Assembly: GCA_963575745.1 (NCBI GenBank)
Contig: CAUYUJ010004324.1
Span: 271,235 to 335,234 of the forward strand
Length of the DNA stretch: 64,000 bases
DNA from: Prorocentrum cordatum
Taxonomy: Eukaryota; Sar; Dinophyceae; Prorocentrales; Prorocentraceae
Direction of reading: 5' to 3'
Shown: positions 30,531 to 42,280 of the stretch, piece after piece
How positions within the stretch are numbered: position 1 is the stretch's first letter
Layout: each line of letters begins with the position of its first letter
Translations under genes and position numbers: made by a program
The notes under the pieces: model-generated
Databases searched by the model: none
The model's input: only the letters and a program-made list of their open reading frames with translations
What the model was told of the DNA's origin: nothing

Positions 30531-31430
30531 GGAAACCATTGTGTAGTGATTGGGACAATGGAAAACATGTGTGAAAACACGCATGAAATCATTAGCAAAC
30601 ATATAAAAAAACAAAAACACACAAAGAAAAACACAACCGAAATAATGAAACAAATAATAAAATTGATTGAACAACTGTAAAGCGTTGTCCCAAAATGATT
30701 AGGGAATCAATGGATTCGTTAAAAAAAAAACCAAAAAAAAGATAAATCATGATGACGCACATTCAAAAAGAATTGAAAATAGTTCAGATTTGTATAAAAA
30801 AGCCATACATCTATTTGAAAAATATAGGAACCAAGTGTGAAAAACATTGGTGTATCAGTGTGCGCTTGAACGACAACTGTTAATATTCTTTGAAATTCTA
30901 AATTTAAAACATTGAACTGCAGTGAAAAACAACACGAACGCGACCAACATTCATTAGAAACACCACTTAAATATCAAAGTGTTCACGACAAAAACAACAG
31001 CGTTGTGAATATGTATTGTGGATAGTGTGGGAAATGTTTGGCGCTGCCAGTGTAGAAAACATGTTGTGACAGTCATACATCTATAACAGTCTTGCCAATC
31101 TGAAAACACATGTCATGCATCAAATCGTATGTGCGACTCAGTAATTATCTGGTGACCCTAGTATATTGAGTGTTGTTTTGTAAGAGTTTGCTTGTGTGGA
31201 ACACATGTATGTATCTGGTAACACGTCTAGCGGATGTTTTCTCGGTGGCAATGTTGCGCGCCCCTCTTGCGATCGTAAGTACATGCATTGCGTGTAATGC
31301 GATGTGCTTTGCACACGAATTCTCTGGTGTTGACGATACATAATGCAGACGTTGTGCGTCAATGGTGCGCATATGCTTTGTCATGTACATTTGAATGTAC
31401 TCATGTGGCCTGTGTCCTGGCGCAAAGCAC
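30531..31430. other. AT-rich flank right of the foldback
   Basis: An A-rich, gene-free stretch forms the counterpart of the T-rich left flank. No open frame here shows coding character. Confidence 0.6.
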
Positions 31431-32011
31431 ATGCGCGCTCAAGGATATCCTCTCTCATTCTCCTACTCCCCCCCCTTATTCCCCTCCTCGGGGCCCTCCC
31501 CCATCAGAGCGCCATTCGCCCCAGGGCGCGCCGGGTGTGCCTCAGAACTCTCTCGCAGGGGCCCTTCAAACGCGAGATGTTCAGTTGCGTAACCTTGTTC
31601 GGCTCTCCTGCTCCCCTCCCCCTCGCGATCTCCCCCCCCAACTACTCCCCCTTAGGTGCAAGGGGCTCGGCCGGACCTGAGCAATAGCAGTTGTATCGAG
31701 CTGCACCCAGCAGGAGGCAGGAGGAAGGGGGGGAGGAGCCTCAGGACATATCGGATGGATGGCTCAAGGATTTGCTCGATCGCCAACTGCTGACTGTCGA
31801 GATGCTACAAGCCTAGATATTATCACATTGATGCATTGCAGGGCAGTGCTGTGCACATAGGAGCTCGACAGCCCCAGTCAAGCTATACTGAAAGAACAAT
31901 GTAAGTGCATCTACTTGTCACCAACAACCCTGCCAGTGAGCACCGCTGATCTATAGTTCCTATCACCGTCACACTGCCACGACATGAATTCTCTCAAAGA
32001 GCATCGCACTC
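31431..32011. other. No gene seen
   Basis: A CT-rich part (31440-31680) is followed by unique-looking sequence. GGCTCAAG at 31761-31768 matches only the last eight bases of the spliced leader and is not considered a relic. The 3' flank of the gene ending at 32012 lies here. Confidence 0.5.
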
Positions 32012-32787
32012 TCACTCGGCCTGCTCAGCAGGCACAACAACAGGCCCATAAGGAACCACATGGATATGCTCAGCCCCGGCAACGGCAGGCCCTGGAGCAG
32101 GAGGCTGTCTAGGATGTTGTCCCGCATGGACAGTGCGACGATCAGGCGTGTAGAAATCTCGACCACGGATGGGGTATTCGTGGTTCAACAACTTCCACAA
32201 GTTCACTTTGCCGTGGTACGTACGCTTGCCGCTGCACTCCTCCATTGGGCCCCCCTCTAAGATTGCACGCAATGTCGCCAACGCCACGAAACGATTTCCC
32301 TATCTTGGATCAGAGCTCATCGGCCCCATTTTTGAAGGTCTGTCTGGGATCTAAATGCCGAAAAAGAAAGGGAGCAGGAGGCAAAAGGAACGGGTGGGGC
32401 GAGAGTGATTGATTCTGAATGCACACCATCCTGGAAGAATTTCGCTGGTGTCGCTGTGTTAGCCCACACGCCACACACTGTGCAACAGATGACTGATTCA
32501 ACCTCTGCCAAGTGGTGCGTGCAGTGTATACCCGAAGCAAGTGGGTGATTCAGCTTCCCTCGATTGCTAAACTGATCTCTGAAGTCGGGCCGATTGAACG
32601 TGTTGAACTCACGCATGATGGCATCGTTCATAGGCCACGTAAAGTCTACATCGATGGTATCGTGAACTCTCCTGTTTGGCATGTTTCGGAAGTCTGGTCG
32701 AACGGTGTACTTCAGGCCAGACCCATCCGTGTTGCTAAGCCTGTACTGAGCTGGAGACCTCGATCTGCATGTCCCGCGACCCGCCAT
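32012..32787 (-). CDS. Unknown two-exon protein
   Basis: Exon one, 32787-32431, starts with ATG (MAGRGTCRSRSPAQY) and ends KFFQ. The intron 32300-32430 begins GATGGT and ends GATAG, another GA-AG intron. Exon two, 32299-32012, starts GNRFVALATLRAIL and ends with a stop at 32012. Together they give 214 residues in phase 0. Exon one has paired cysteines (ICCTVCGVW) and many Asn/Arg. Exon two has a basic centre and a Pro-rich C-terminus. The family is not recognised. Its upstream neighbour on the same strand ends at 33396, about 600 bp away. Confidence 0.55.
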
Positions 32788-33395
32788 TAGGTTACAAGTT
32801 GCAGGAAAAGGAAGAACAGATCAAGTTAATGTGATGTGCCACAGGGAAGCAATGGCACTAGAAACGCTCAGCTAGTTGAGCCAGTGCTATTACTGACTGC
32901 CTCTGAATGTTGAGCGGGGAAGCGGCACGTGCCAAGCACGCATATCAAAATACCAACTCAGCGCTAAGGGACCCACCTTTCAAGAACAAACTTCGGGAAC
33001 CAAACGCAGATAGAGTCGCATCGATCCGAACCATGCGAGCGATTTTGTGCGTCGGGTGGGAGCATGTGGAACAATTGTCGAAGCAGATGGGGGCCCCCGG
33101 GACCAAACGCCTTAGAATCCAATGGAAGTTGAACCGCCAAAGTTTCAAGATAATGCACGATATGGAGAGGCCAGGGGTTGGCAAATGTGCGTTGGATTCG
33201 GCTAAGACGAGACTATCATTGATACCTGCTTTGTTCGGACTAGTGCACGTGAGATCCAAGAGCTATTATTATCTTGCATTGAAGCTCGGCATGCATTGCG
33301 AGCCCCTGCCGCCAATCAGCTAGGCAGCGCAAATACAAGGCACTCAACTAAAATGTTAAGGGCGAGCGAATGCTAACATTGAACGAATCGGCAGC
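32788..33395. other. Intergenic stretch
   Basis: A 138-codon plus-strand frame (32907-33323) and an overlapping minus frame exist, but neither joins to neighbours and the strand of the former is opposite to the block. I treat the stretch as intergenic, containing the leader of the downstream gene and the 3' flank of the upstream one. Confidence 0.4.
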
Positions 33396-35320
33396 TCAAT
33401 CGCTGCCGCCAAGCAGTGCAAGACACAGCGCGCACGTAGAATTGCTGGCACGGAACAACTCAGGCAGTATATCCAGATTGAAGCCGTCTCGCCTACTCTC
33501 TGCAAGACAACCACGTTTCAATGTTGCGGCGCCGACGGCGCATTGAGGATGCCATGCCAGCATACACATACTACATCGCTTAACCTGGGCGTACCCGACC
33601 ACGTCGGGGTCTGTGCGACTTGTCTCGCACAGCTCACAAGGCCTGTTGAAAGCATCGACCTGTGATCCCTCAGCTGCAGAAAGACGCAAACAATTCTGTG
33701 AATTCTCCCACATGCTGGTGAGTGCGAGGATATTCTCTGGTATGGGATCGCGCAAAGCACGATTCTTTATCATGCGAATCCCAATGGACGGCAAGATGAC
33801 ATGATGAACTCTATCTTTCCATGAAGCATCTTTGTCTGCCCCAACAGATTGGACATAGCTCGGGTAATACTTGTCACTGGCACCTCGCTTCTCAAAGCAA
33901 GGGGACCGTCCTATCATCTCTGTCGGGTTAGTCCAATGAAGAAGTTTCACGGACCGTTCACCACTACCAGCATCAGAAATATCAAGAAGAGACAAGTTCC
34001 ACGGCGCATGCCCACCACCACCTAGCTCAACAAATCTCTGACTGTGACGATAGTGCAAAAGGTCGGCTCCTCGCTGAGAAGCGCCACTCCACTTCTCAAA
34101 TGCGCGTTGCAAGACAGCAGGAGAGCTCAACATATTATCGCAATAACGTGCAAGACGAATGCCACCTGCCTCTACCCCCCCTGCAAGCACATCCGGCGCC
34201 TCTGGACCTGGCAGACCAATCCCCACTGATGCATGCAAAGCTGCCTCGAGGATGGCGTCGTGCTGCAGGGCGCAGGGGTCGGCTGCCAGACCCGGGCGCT
34301 CCTGAGAGAAAGTGGCCAGACACGAGAGGCAAGGGACGACATGCACAACTAAGTAGCGAAGAACTTGGTTTGTCAAAAAAGAGGGGCGGAGGAAGAGGAG
34401 GTGGTTGAGGAGGGGGGGGAGGAGGAGGAGGAGGAGCAGCAGCAGCAGGAAAAGGAGGAGGATGCAGAGGAGGAAACAAGCAGGAGCAGCTGGGGGAGAA
34501 GAGCAAGAAGAGGCCGAAGTTTCTGGGCTGTTCGTCAGTGTCTGTGTTTTCTGGTCCTTGCGTCCTCTGTGATGTTTCATCTTCCGATAACCTCAGACTC
34601 CTGAGTTTCGAAACCTCAAATCGGGCCCCCAAGTCCCAGGAATCATAGGAACGTACTTTGCTTTCCCTCATTCGCCCCCATGCCATCCCTTCCCTCAGAG
34701 GACTCCTCACCTCACCCACTCCTCCACCCCCTCCCGTTCCCCCTCCTCTCGCCCTCCTCCTCAACAGTGGCCCGAGGCTCAAGGCCATTTGGATCAAGCT
34801 CCTCTGCCAGAGCCTCAGACGCTGCCTCTATAGCGGACGGCGGTACATCAGCTGGGCCAGCATCAAAATCACCGAAGAGATCACAGTCGTCGATATCGTC
34901 ACCGAGCTCACAGTGAAGTCCAAAGCCTGGACTATGCTTGCTAATGTTCTCACTTTCACATTTATCAAATGCATCATCGTCGACTCCCGCTCCAACTGAG
35001 ACGTCTGGTTTCGAATCTGATTCTTCATCGGCCGTGCCGTAAGACGCTCCAAGCAGCTGCTCCGCCATTTCTCTTAGCAGGTCAAAGTCAAGCTCAACAT
35101 CAGCTGAACGGGCCTCACCACGAACGTCGCTGCCGTCAGTACCGTCAACAGCTTTGCTGCCGCCATCGCCCTCCCCTGCGCCCTCCTCCTGGCCCTCCTT
35201 GTAGTCATCGTCATCCTCGTCACTGTCCAGGTCCACTGCCGGACCAGAAGCAGAGGCAAGTCCTCCCTCTCGGCGACGACGTTTGTTCGCCAAGCGCTTG
35301 ATGTTGACCTTCTTCGGCAT
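33396..35320 (-). CDS. Protein with acidic N-terminus and Cys/His-rich C-terminus
   Basis: The start is the ATG at 35320, 7 nt after a CCAG acceptor and with stops upstream in frame, as expected for a trans-spliced gene. Exon one (35320 to about 34750) encodes a basic start (KKVNIKRLANKRRRREGG, a likely nuclear signal) followed by a very acidic Asp/Glu/Ser region. The intron contains a CT-rich tract on the coding strand just before the acceptor near 34364. The last exon, to the stop at 33396, encodes about 320 residues: a mixed domain, then CELCETSRTD, then CSMCMLAWHPQC and CALCLALL. The Cys-x2-Cys pairs with His are consistent with a PHD/RING-type zinc-binding fold. A nuclear, possibly chromatin-related protein is inferred; no precise family is recognised. 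Confidence 0.6.
34378..34470. repeat. Homopurine tract inside an intron
   Basis: The tract is GA-rich on the plus strand and therefore CT-rich on the coding strand, directly upstream of the 3' splice site near 34364. It could serve as an extended polypyrimidine tract. Confidence 0.75.
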
Positions 35321-35370
35321 CTCGTGCCTGGCGGCACAGACAGCAGTCGTTCCATGGCTGTCTGCCTCTA

Positions 35371-35823
35371 CTACCCCGCGCAGCTCTGCTCACCAGCCAG
35401 GCAGATTAAGAGGCGCAAGAGAGCAAACATATGCACAAGAGCGTTGCATGAATAATGGATGTGGGCTTGGGTATTTACAACGTTGCTGCGGCAGGGGAAT
35501 GACAGCAAAAGAGAAGCGAATACAAAAGACAGGGCGAGCCTCATCACAAAAATAGCTGCACTACTTGGTAGCGAAATTCTCATGATAATCTGGCACAGCT
35601 GATCATCAGCTGCAGGAACTATGGCTGCAGCGCCAGCTGGAGGGGGATCACCTCCTCTGGCTCTGATATCCCACGAGACGTCGTACTTCATGACTGTCAC
35701 GCTGGCGTCGTGGTCGTCCTCTGGGTGTGTTATTGTTACGGCAGTCGGAAATTGCAAGTCAAGAAAATTGGCGGGATTGCCACCCGTCCGCAGTGTTTTG
35801 GAGCTCCCAGGGACCCGAAACAT
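35371..35823 (-). CDS. Possible separate small gene or exon
   Basis: A minus-strand frame starting with ATG at 35823 reads as natural protein for about 95 residues (FRVPGSSKTLRTGGNPANF; THPEDDHDASVTVMKYDV; PAADDQLCQIIMRISLP). It then becomes hydrophobic and Cys-rich in a way that looks non-coding. It lies between the stop of the hAT-like gene at 35922 and the start at 35320. It may be a small gene, or an alternative last exon or first exon of a neighbour. Confidence 0.3.
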   Translation of the reverse strand: MFRVPGSSKTLRTGGNPANFLDLQFPTAVTITHPEDDHDASVTVMKYDVSWDIRARGGDPPPAGAAAIVPAADDQLCQIIMRISLPSSAAIFVMRLALSFVFASLLLSFPCRSNVVNTQAHIHYSCNALVHMFALLRLLICLAGEQSCAG

Positions 35824-35921
35824 CGCTTTGAATTTGTTATGTTACAGTTAGTGAATTCGTGTTACAGTAATGGTTGCAGTGATGTCTGGCGGATCATTGG
35901 CGGGGTCGGTGGGACCTAGGT

Positions 35922-38900
35922 TCAGGTGTCTCTGTCCTCTAACTGCTGGTAGGTCGATCGCCACAAATCGGTAGACATGACCCAGTCGAACGGAAGAACC
36001 AGATCAGCAATCATTTCGCCCGGGGCACCAAAGGATCCTACGACGGCCTTGAACAGCACGCCAAGAGACCAGCTCTTGTCTGCGCATAGAAACACCTCCG
36101 AGCCAATGGCAACCTCGCCTAAGCAGAAGCAGTACGACACATTCGGTTTTTTTACATTGCCTATGCCACAGGATGTTCTGTGCAGTAGACCAAAGACCTG
36201 CCCTGTCGGTTGCTGGTTTCGGGGCTGGAGCTGGAATAACTATTTTTTCAGTAGATCCGTCGATCGGTTCCCACCTATCGGATGTGTGCCGAACTTCTTC
36301 GGATGACTTTTCGGACGTCCCCTTGCTGCATTCGTCTACAACAGTGACAGCCCGTGACTTGATGTTACTGAAGCGCAGACTACACCCACGCCTGCCAATG
36401 CCGAGTGCTTTTTTTGTTGCAACCCTCGAAGCTAAAAGCGGCAGTGAAATTGCTGGGGACCTTTTACAATTTATTGCCACAAGAGAGTTAATTCCTTCGA
36501 GCTCCTGTGTATCACTCCAAGACCACATCGCCATTGCAGCAGCCACGGCGTAAATTCCACGAGGCGAAATCGTTCCACGGCGAATGCCCCTCGGGTCGAA
36601 ACTGGCCGCCTGCTCGAAATCCGAACGGAAAGCAATGAACAATTTTTTCGTGTTGATCTCCATAGTCATGAGGTCTGTGGCCAAGACCGCAGCAGCAATG
36701 CCTTTTCTGTATTGTTACGGAAAAAAACTCATTCCTCTCTTTCCTCTTCACCTCCTCACCTCCTTCCTCCCCGTCCTCCTCCTCATGTTCCTTCCTCCTT
36801 CTCCTCGTCCTCCTTCCTCCTCGTCTCAAGAACGCCTGCTCGATGTTGACAAGGAACATCTGGTGGTCTGAATGCGAACCAGCACAAACTCAAAGGCAGG
36901 ACCGACATAGGACGGCATATTCTTCGAAAGAAGCCAGCTGCATTGTGGGATACAAGTAACACAGCCATTTCGAGGAGATTGAATGCAAGATCAACTGGCC
37001 ATTCGTTGCGCTTGGACGCCCAATCCGTGGAGGTCAGAACTGCAGCGAACGAATGATGGACGACCATCGCCTTCCCGAAAACAAGCTGCCCCAGAGTAGA
37101 TCCGTCAACAATGATCTCATTATCGTCGATGCGTTTCTCAAGTGTCCACTGGAACCTGTTAAGTGGTGTGCATGCGAGATCTGCAATATCTATTGACAGC
37201 CAGAACAACTCGTCATGTGCTGCCGACATGGCATCCCGCTTCCACCTCGACTGCTTCGCCCTATGAGCAGTTTGCTCATCGACGCGAGGATCATCAGCGT
37301 GACCCGAGGCGGCGACAAGCTTCTTCTCGTCATCGTCGGGCCTGTCCCCCAGCCACGGGGGGGGGTCAAAATATGATGCGCGCGAGAGAAAGGTGCAAGG
37401 CAAAGGCGATAAAACAAGGAGCGCTCAGACAGCAGAAGAAGGAGGCAGAGCCACGTGATGGGAGAGTGACACGTCGAGAAATACAAAGGCGTTGCACGTT
37501 TGAGAGCGATGGCAAAGCCTTGCCCTGAACAGAAAGCATGATAAGCAAGCGTTAGGATAAGGCTGTGATTGCATGCGGCTGCATGCATGAATGACGACTC
37601 GAGTGCAGAATGAACGACCCCTGCCCCTGCCCATCCTGTGTTTGCGTTGTCTCGCAGCACATATTGCCGTCCTGCCGCACTTGCACTGCGTGACCTCGGA
37701 CAGCACGCTCTCTAATTGCGAGAAGCCCGCCTCGTTGAGCAGCTGCTGGAAGGCCCCGACGCTGCCCCATCTCCCTGAGCAGATACGGCCTGGGAGTTTG
37801 CGGGCAAACCGCAGCGCTTCAGAATGTCCGTTGCACATCTGCCAAGCCTTGAACGTCGACTTAGAGTTATCCCTCCAGAGATGGTTGATCTTCGCGATCG
37901 ATGAATAGAAATGCCACTGTGGTGTCCTGCCGGGGCCCAGCCGACTCTGCAAAAACGTGTCAGTAATCTTCAAGCTGTTGTTGAAGACGAGGCTGAGGGC
38001 GCGGTGTAAACACATCAACTCCACGAAGGTCACACAATACGCGTCAGCCAAATCAGATCTCAGCAACTCTTTGAAGCCAACCTCCCCTCCCTACAACTAC
38101 CAACAGCCCCCTCCCTTAGCAACGTCAAAGGCAACACATCATTGAGCATGCTTACATATGTGCTTGCAGGTGTGGCGGGGCAGAGAATGTTGCGAATCAC
38201 GACGCTAACATGCAGACAGGACACGCGCAAGCGAGCATGACTTTCACACTGCAGAGAGCGGTGCTCGGTACACATGTAGATACGATGGCACAAACAAGCG
38301 AACATACTTGACAAACGTTCAAGGCTTGACACATTACGAACTTATTGCATGGGCACGCACATTCCGCCCTCACCCACCCATCCCGCCTGATCAGGACCGC
38401 CATCCGATATGTACATCAGAAGTCGCCAAGGTACTGCACGAGGTAATGGGTCAGGCGCGGGAGACGCAAGTTTTGCCCAATCGAACCCTGACAAAGAGCA
38501 GACCTTCCTTACTGTGCAATACGTGCCCTTTCCTGAAGCGTCAATGACAGGGAGGATGTCACATACTCGACGCATGGAAACAGAATCACCGAACATGGCG
38601 TGTCGCATCGAGTCACTTGGTGACGACAATGCCTCCGAGGAAATATAGAAGGACTCTAGCTCTGTTACCAGTAGTTTGTTCTTGTTCCAGATGCTACTGT
38701 TAGTGGCATCAGATCTCCAGCGGTGCACTGACATGCATGAAATGATTCGAGGTTCCATTTCGCCGCATCCCTCCAAGGATTCTGCCACCTGAATCTGCAG
38801 ATCTGCTTCGCACGACTGGTGGAAGGTACGGAAGCTTGCTTGTAGCCGCGCGCCGAAAGAAACCTCTGTTCGACATACTGTTTGGTGTGAGATATCCATG

Positions 38901-39661
38901 AGCAACACTGACCCCAACGAACTGGATGCGATGTTTGATAAACCCTTCCGAATAGCAAGCGCGCAGGCTCCAGCAGTGGTCAGCCGAACATCTTTGCGAC
39001 CCCTGGCAATCACCAACGCCTGATCGGTTGAAGAGCTACTGAATTTGACAACCTGTTTATCAAGATCCCGAATCTGGCGATCCTTCTGTTTTCCCTGGCT
39101 CTGAAGCTGTAGTCTGAGATTCTTGATTTCTGCCACCGCGGACTCCATTTGCTTGTCTCTCACGCGAAGCATTGCAACTAGTGTGGCATGGTCTAGTTCG
39201 TCGTAGCCTTGGAGTACAATCGCGTCTTCCCGCCGGCGGCTCCACCCAGGGCCTGGGAGACACGAAGGGGCCGAAGATTCTCGGGGAACCACAGCCATGT
39301 CCATGTCTTGGGCGTCTGGCGATGGCGGTGGTTGCTCGTCTGGAAGCGGCAAAGGTTCTGGCAATTCTGAGATCCTGGGAAGCTGGTTGCGCCATGCCAC
39401 ATCTGAAATACCAGTTACCCCATACAGAGACAGGACCGATGGCAAATGGATCGCTTTGATATATGATGCATCATACATCCATGCCGGGTCAATTCGATTT
39501 CGAAGGTTCTGGCATATTCTACCAGCGGGCACCCTCGACAACTGAGATACAATAGATGGGAGGTTCCCGCGAGGAATGACTAACTCACCGCTGCCATCGG
39601 GTGCTTCAGATACCTGGCTGAGCGCAACGATATTTAGTTGTCGGGCCAGACTGATGGCCAT
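35922..39661 (-). CDS. hAT-like transposase-derived multi-exon gene
   Basis: The start is the ATG at 39661, 12 nt after an AG (GGCTCAG). Exon one (39661 to about 38440) encodes a globular N-terminus, a Pro-rich linker at residues 100-120 and a coiled coil at about 158-206 (LRVRDKQMESAVAEIKNL), then a mixed domain. A second exon, about 38055-37620, has FVELMCLHRALSLVFNNSLK, like the hAT Hx3LxL motif, and about 80 residues later ICSGRWGSV, like the hAT TRWxS motif. Later exons lie at about 37370-36860 and 36690-36230, and the last is about 36120-35922, ending in TGA. The last intron reads best as GC-AG, giving ATDR/VAIGSEV. No complete DDE triad was located. The hAT relation is an inference from two short motifs, shared with the relic at 1.3-4.1 kb. 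Confidence 0.5.
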
Positions 39662-40384
39662 ACGTTACAACCTCTGAGCCTCAAAGGCTAAGCCCTCCCC
39701 CACCCCAGGAACAGACGATTGTGTGATGCTTGCACAGTCGACCCGAGCCCAATCAGCACACGCACGACATCGAACACCCTGGATCGCACTTGTGCGCACA
39801 TGTGCCCAGCACATCCAAAACCTACTCATCTCTGCTCTCGAAGTCGCTCCCCTCCTTGCTTTCGTAATCCTCCTCTTGTACCTCCTCTATAATCTGAAAG
39901 CCCAAGGGAGCTCCACTGAAGGGGGGGATCAAGATTCACGCGCCCTAAAGCAAAGCGCTTGCAGTGCGCGTGGTCCAAAAAATGGTACCTGTCGACGTGT
40001 GTTTTCGAATTTTGGGGCTGCGAATTTGATGCGGTGATGTTTTCGCCGTTGCACAAATATCCCAACGCAGTTACAATCTTGCAGACGCGTCAATATCATT
40101 TGGAGTGTGTGTTGTTTTGCGCTGCCTGAACTTTATTGAGTTATGTTGCGCGCTATGGAAACGTGACCCAAAAAAGCTTGCGAAACCACCCCCAGGGAGT
40201 TGAATTCAAGACGACGTTTGTAAACGCTCTTCAAATCTCACGTGGTGATATGTCCACATGCTTGGTTTGGTGATGGTAGAGGATGACGGGGAGGCTCGTT
40301 GCTTTCAAAATCGAAGCCTGATTTTAGGGCGTTTCCCGAACAAGGCCGACCACCTTGAAACAATTATCCCTGGGTGATTGATGG
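39662..40384. other. Divergent boundary, no gene seen
   Basis: Sequence between the minus-strand start at 39661 and weak plus-strand coding signals after 40385. No TATA box is expected in this lineage and none is apparent. It is a candidate promoter region for transcription to the left. Confidence 0.4.
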
Positions 40385-40819
40385 TTGTGGACATTACTAA
40401 CCGAGAATGGAGAAATTCGAGGATACTATGTACATGTATCCCGGCATCATCGAGTCACCGGTCGTCGCAAAACGTGGCAATGGTTTAGTCTGGACGAGCA
40501 CAGCGACAAGTTCCAGCGCGACTCTGGGACGTCAAGTACCTTGCCGGTGCCCCCCCCGCCGCCTTCGCCGACGGCGAGACCGCCAGAGAAGGGCCAGGGC
40601 AAGAGTGAACCAAGTGGCTGGAGCTCGAGCAGAAGAGAGGACAGCTCCTCCAAGGGCCAGAACCAGTTGCGCCGGAGCAACAGCGATCCCTGGGATGAGT
40701 CTCGTGAGTGGAGATGTCGATGGAGAAGGCGATGCTGCGCAATGGAACCAGTGCGACAAAGTCGATACTGGTCCGCACTACTTCGTGGAGCGGGTGCACC
40801 AGGTGTGCATGGGCATTGA
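40385..40819 (+). CDS. Weakly supported ORF, Ser/Pro/Arg-rich
   Basis: The first 45 residues (NGEIRGYYVHVSRHHRVTG; WQWFSLDEHSDKFQRD) look like natural protein. They are followed by a Pro-rich linker and a Ser/Lys/Gln-rich charged part. The rest is Arg/Cys-rich and doubtful. No neighbour exon can be joined. Confidence 0.22.
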   Translation: MWTLLTENGEIRGYYVHVSRHHRVTGRRKTWQWFSLDEHSDKFQRDSGTSSTLPVPPPPPSPTARPPEKGQGKSEPSGWSSSRREDSSSKGQNQLRRSNSDPWDESREWRCRWRRRCCAMEPVRQSRYWSALLRGAGAPGVHGH

Positions 40820-41744
40820 GGCCTGAGCTGGAAATATTAGCTCAGGCGGGGAACGTCGGGCTTCTTCGGCCTTCCGCCCCCTGGCAACCACCGTCGAGCG
40901 GTAAAATGCTTTTTTGGGGGTGGCTGTACATATGCACAGGCCAGGTGGGTTGGAGGTCGGGGCGGCTCTACGGATCCCGCCGCGGGGGGAGTCAATGCAC
41001 CACTTCCGCACCATCATTATTTCGCCCTGCCTGCTCTCTCTCCTTGCACGCGCAGTCCGTCTGCTGTGTTGGCTGGCTTCTTCTGCTCCCGCAGCTATAC
41101 AATTTGGCTCCTAGGGAAACGGAAAAGGAGCGAGCCTGCGGCGCGCGCGCGTGCGTCGGCCAGCGGGCCGGCCTCCTCCCTTGATTGTTACATCAGTTTA
41201 TGTTTGACGGCACTATCCCTTGTGAACATGTCATCTGCGGAGCTCACTGACCAGGTGATATCATCGGAACATTTTGCAGGGATTACGAATATCCAGGCAA
41301 AAGACTATTAGCGCTGCCCCCCCAAAAGGCCAACACGGGGCCCAAACGCTGGTGAAACCAATGATTCTGGCTTCCTCGCCGAGGCCGTTGCGGACGCTCC
41401 AACTATCCGCGACCGCGCCCGTCCAGGTTCATGGGAGGTAAAGGGGAAGGGTCAACCTTTCCCCGAAGAAGAAGAGGGAGGGGTGGAAGAGGAAACGTCC
41501 TAAACCACCTATGCCCAGAGGGCTGGTGGGACTATGTGATGCAAGCTACGAAGCGCCAGTGACGCGGTGTAAGTTATGTGGTGAAAACCACATAATCGGA
41601 AGCTGTGCCGTGTAAACTTTGTGATGCTAAACATGTGGTGGGAGCTATGTGGCGCAAACCCACTCTGCTGAACTTGAAGTCTTCACATCCACTGCTCGCG
41701 CAAACATCCCACCCACCCACCCGCAACTTGGTTTGCAAAACCTC
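40820..41744. other. No gene seen
   Basis: GC-rich unique-looking sequence. Near 41520-41660 a short phrase with GTGATG(C)A and TATGTGG repeats loosely several times. No frame has convincing coding character. Confidence 0.4.
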
Positions 41745-42280
41745 CTAAAACCGACTGCGACGACACCGACGACAACGACTACGACGACACCGACGACGTC
41801 TCCGACGACTTCGACGACGACAACGACGCCGACGACGACGAAGACGACGACGACGCCAACGAAGGCGACGACGAGGGAGGAGGAAGGACGACGACGGCGA
41901 CAACGACGACAACGACGACAACGACGACAACGACGATGGGAGGGAGGACGGCGACGACGCGAGCGACGAAGGAGGAAGGACGGCGACGCCGACGACGACA
42001 ACGACGAGGGAGGAGGGAAGACGACGACGACAACGACGACGACGACGACGGCGACGAAATAGGAGGGACGACGACGAGACGCCGACGATTGACGACGACG
42101 ACGAGGGAGGAGGAGGAAGGACGACCACGGCGACAAAGACGACGGAAACGACCACGACGCCAAAGAGGACGACGACGACGAACACGAGGAAAGACAGACG
42201 ACGACGTAGGCGACGACGACGACGACTCGGGAGGAGGGAGGACGGCGACGACGACGACGACGACGCAAGAGCGCGCGCGC
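41745..42280. repeat. (CGA)n-type microsatellite region
   Basis: Over 500 bases consist mainly of ACG/CGA/GAC trinucleotides interrupted by GGAGGAAGG-type segments. Open frames over it (poly-Thr, poly-Asp/Arg, poly-Val/Ser) are artefacts of the repeat. Confidence 0.9.

Noticed and set aside
29383-30546. Overlapping frames of 265-355 codons on both strands with Arg/Phe/Glu/Ala/Pro/Asn repeats
   Set aside because: They coincide with the foldback; palindromic units keep every frame open. No start context, splice or codon signal supports translation.
31761-31768. Possible further spliced-leader relic (GGCTCAAG)
   Set aside because: Only eight bases match; expected by chance in 64 kb.
32907-33323. 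Plus-strand frame of 138 codons
   Set aside because: It is isolated, opposite to the block, and has no start context or partner exon.
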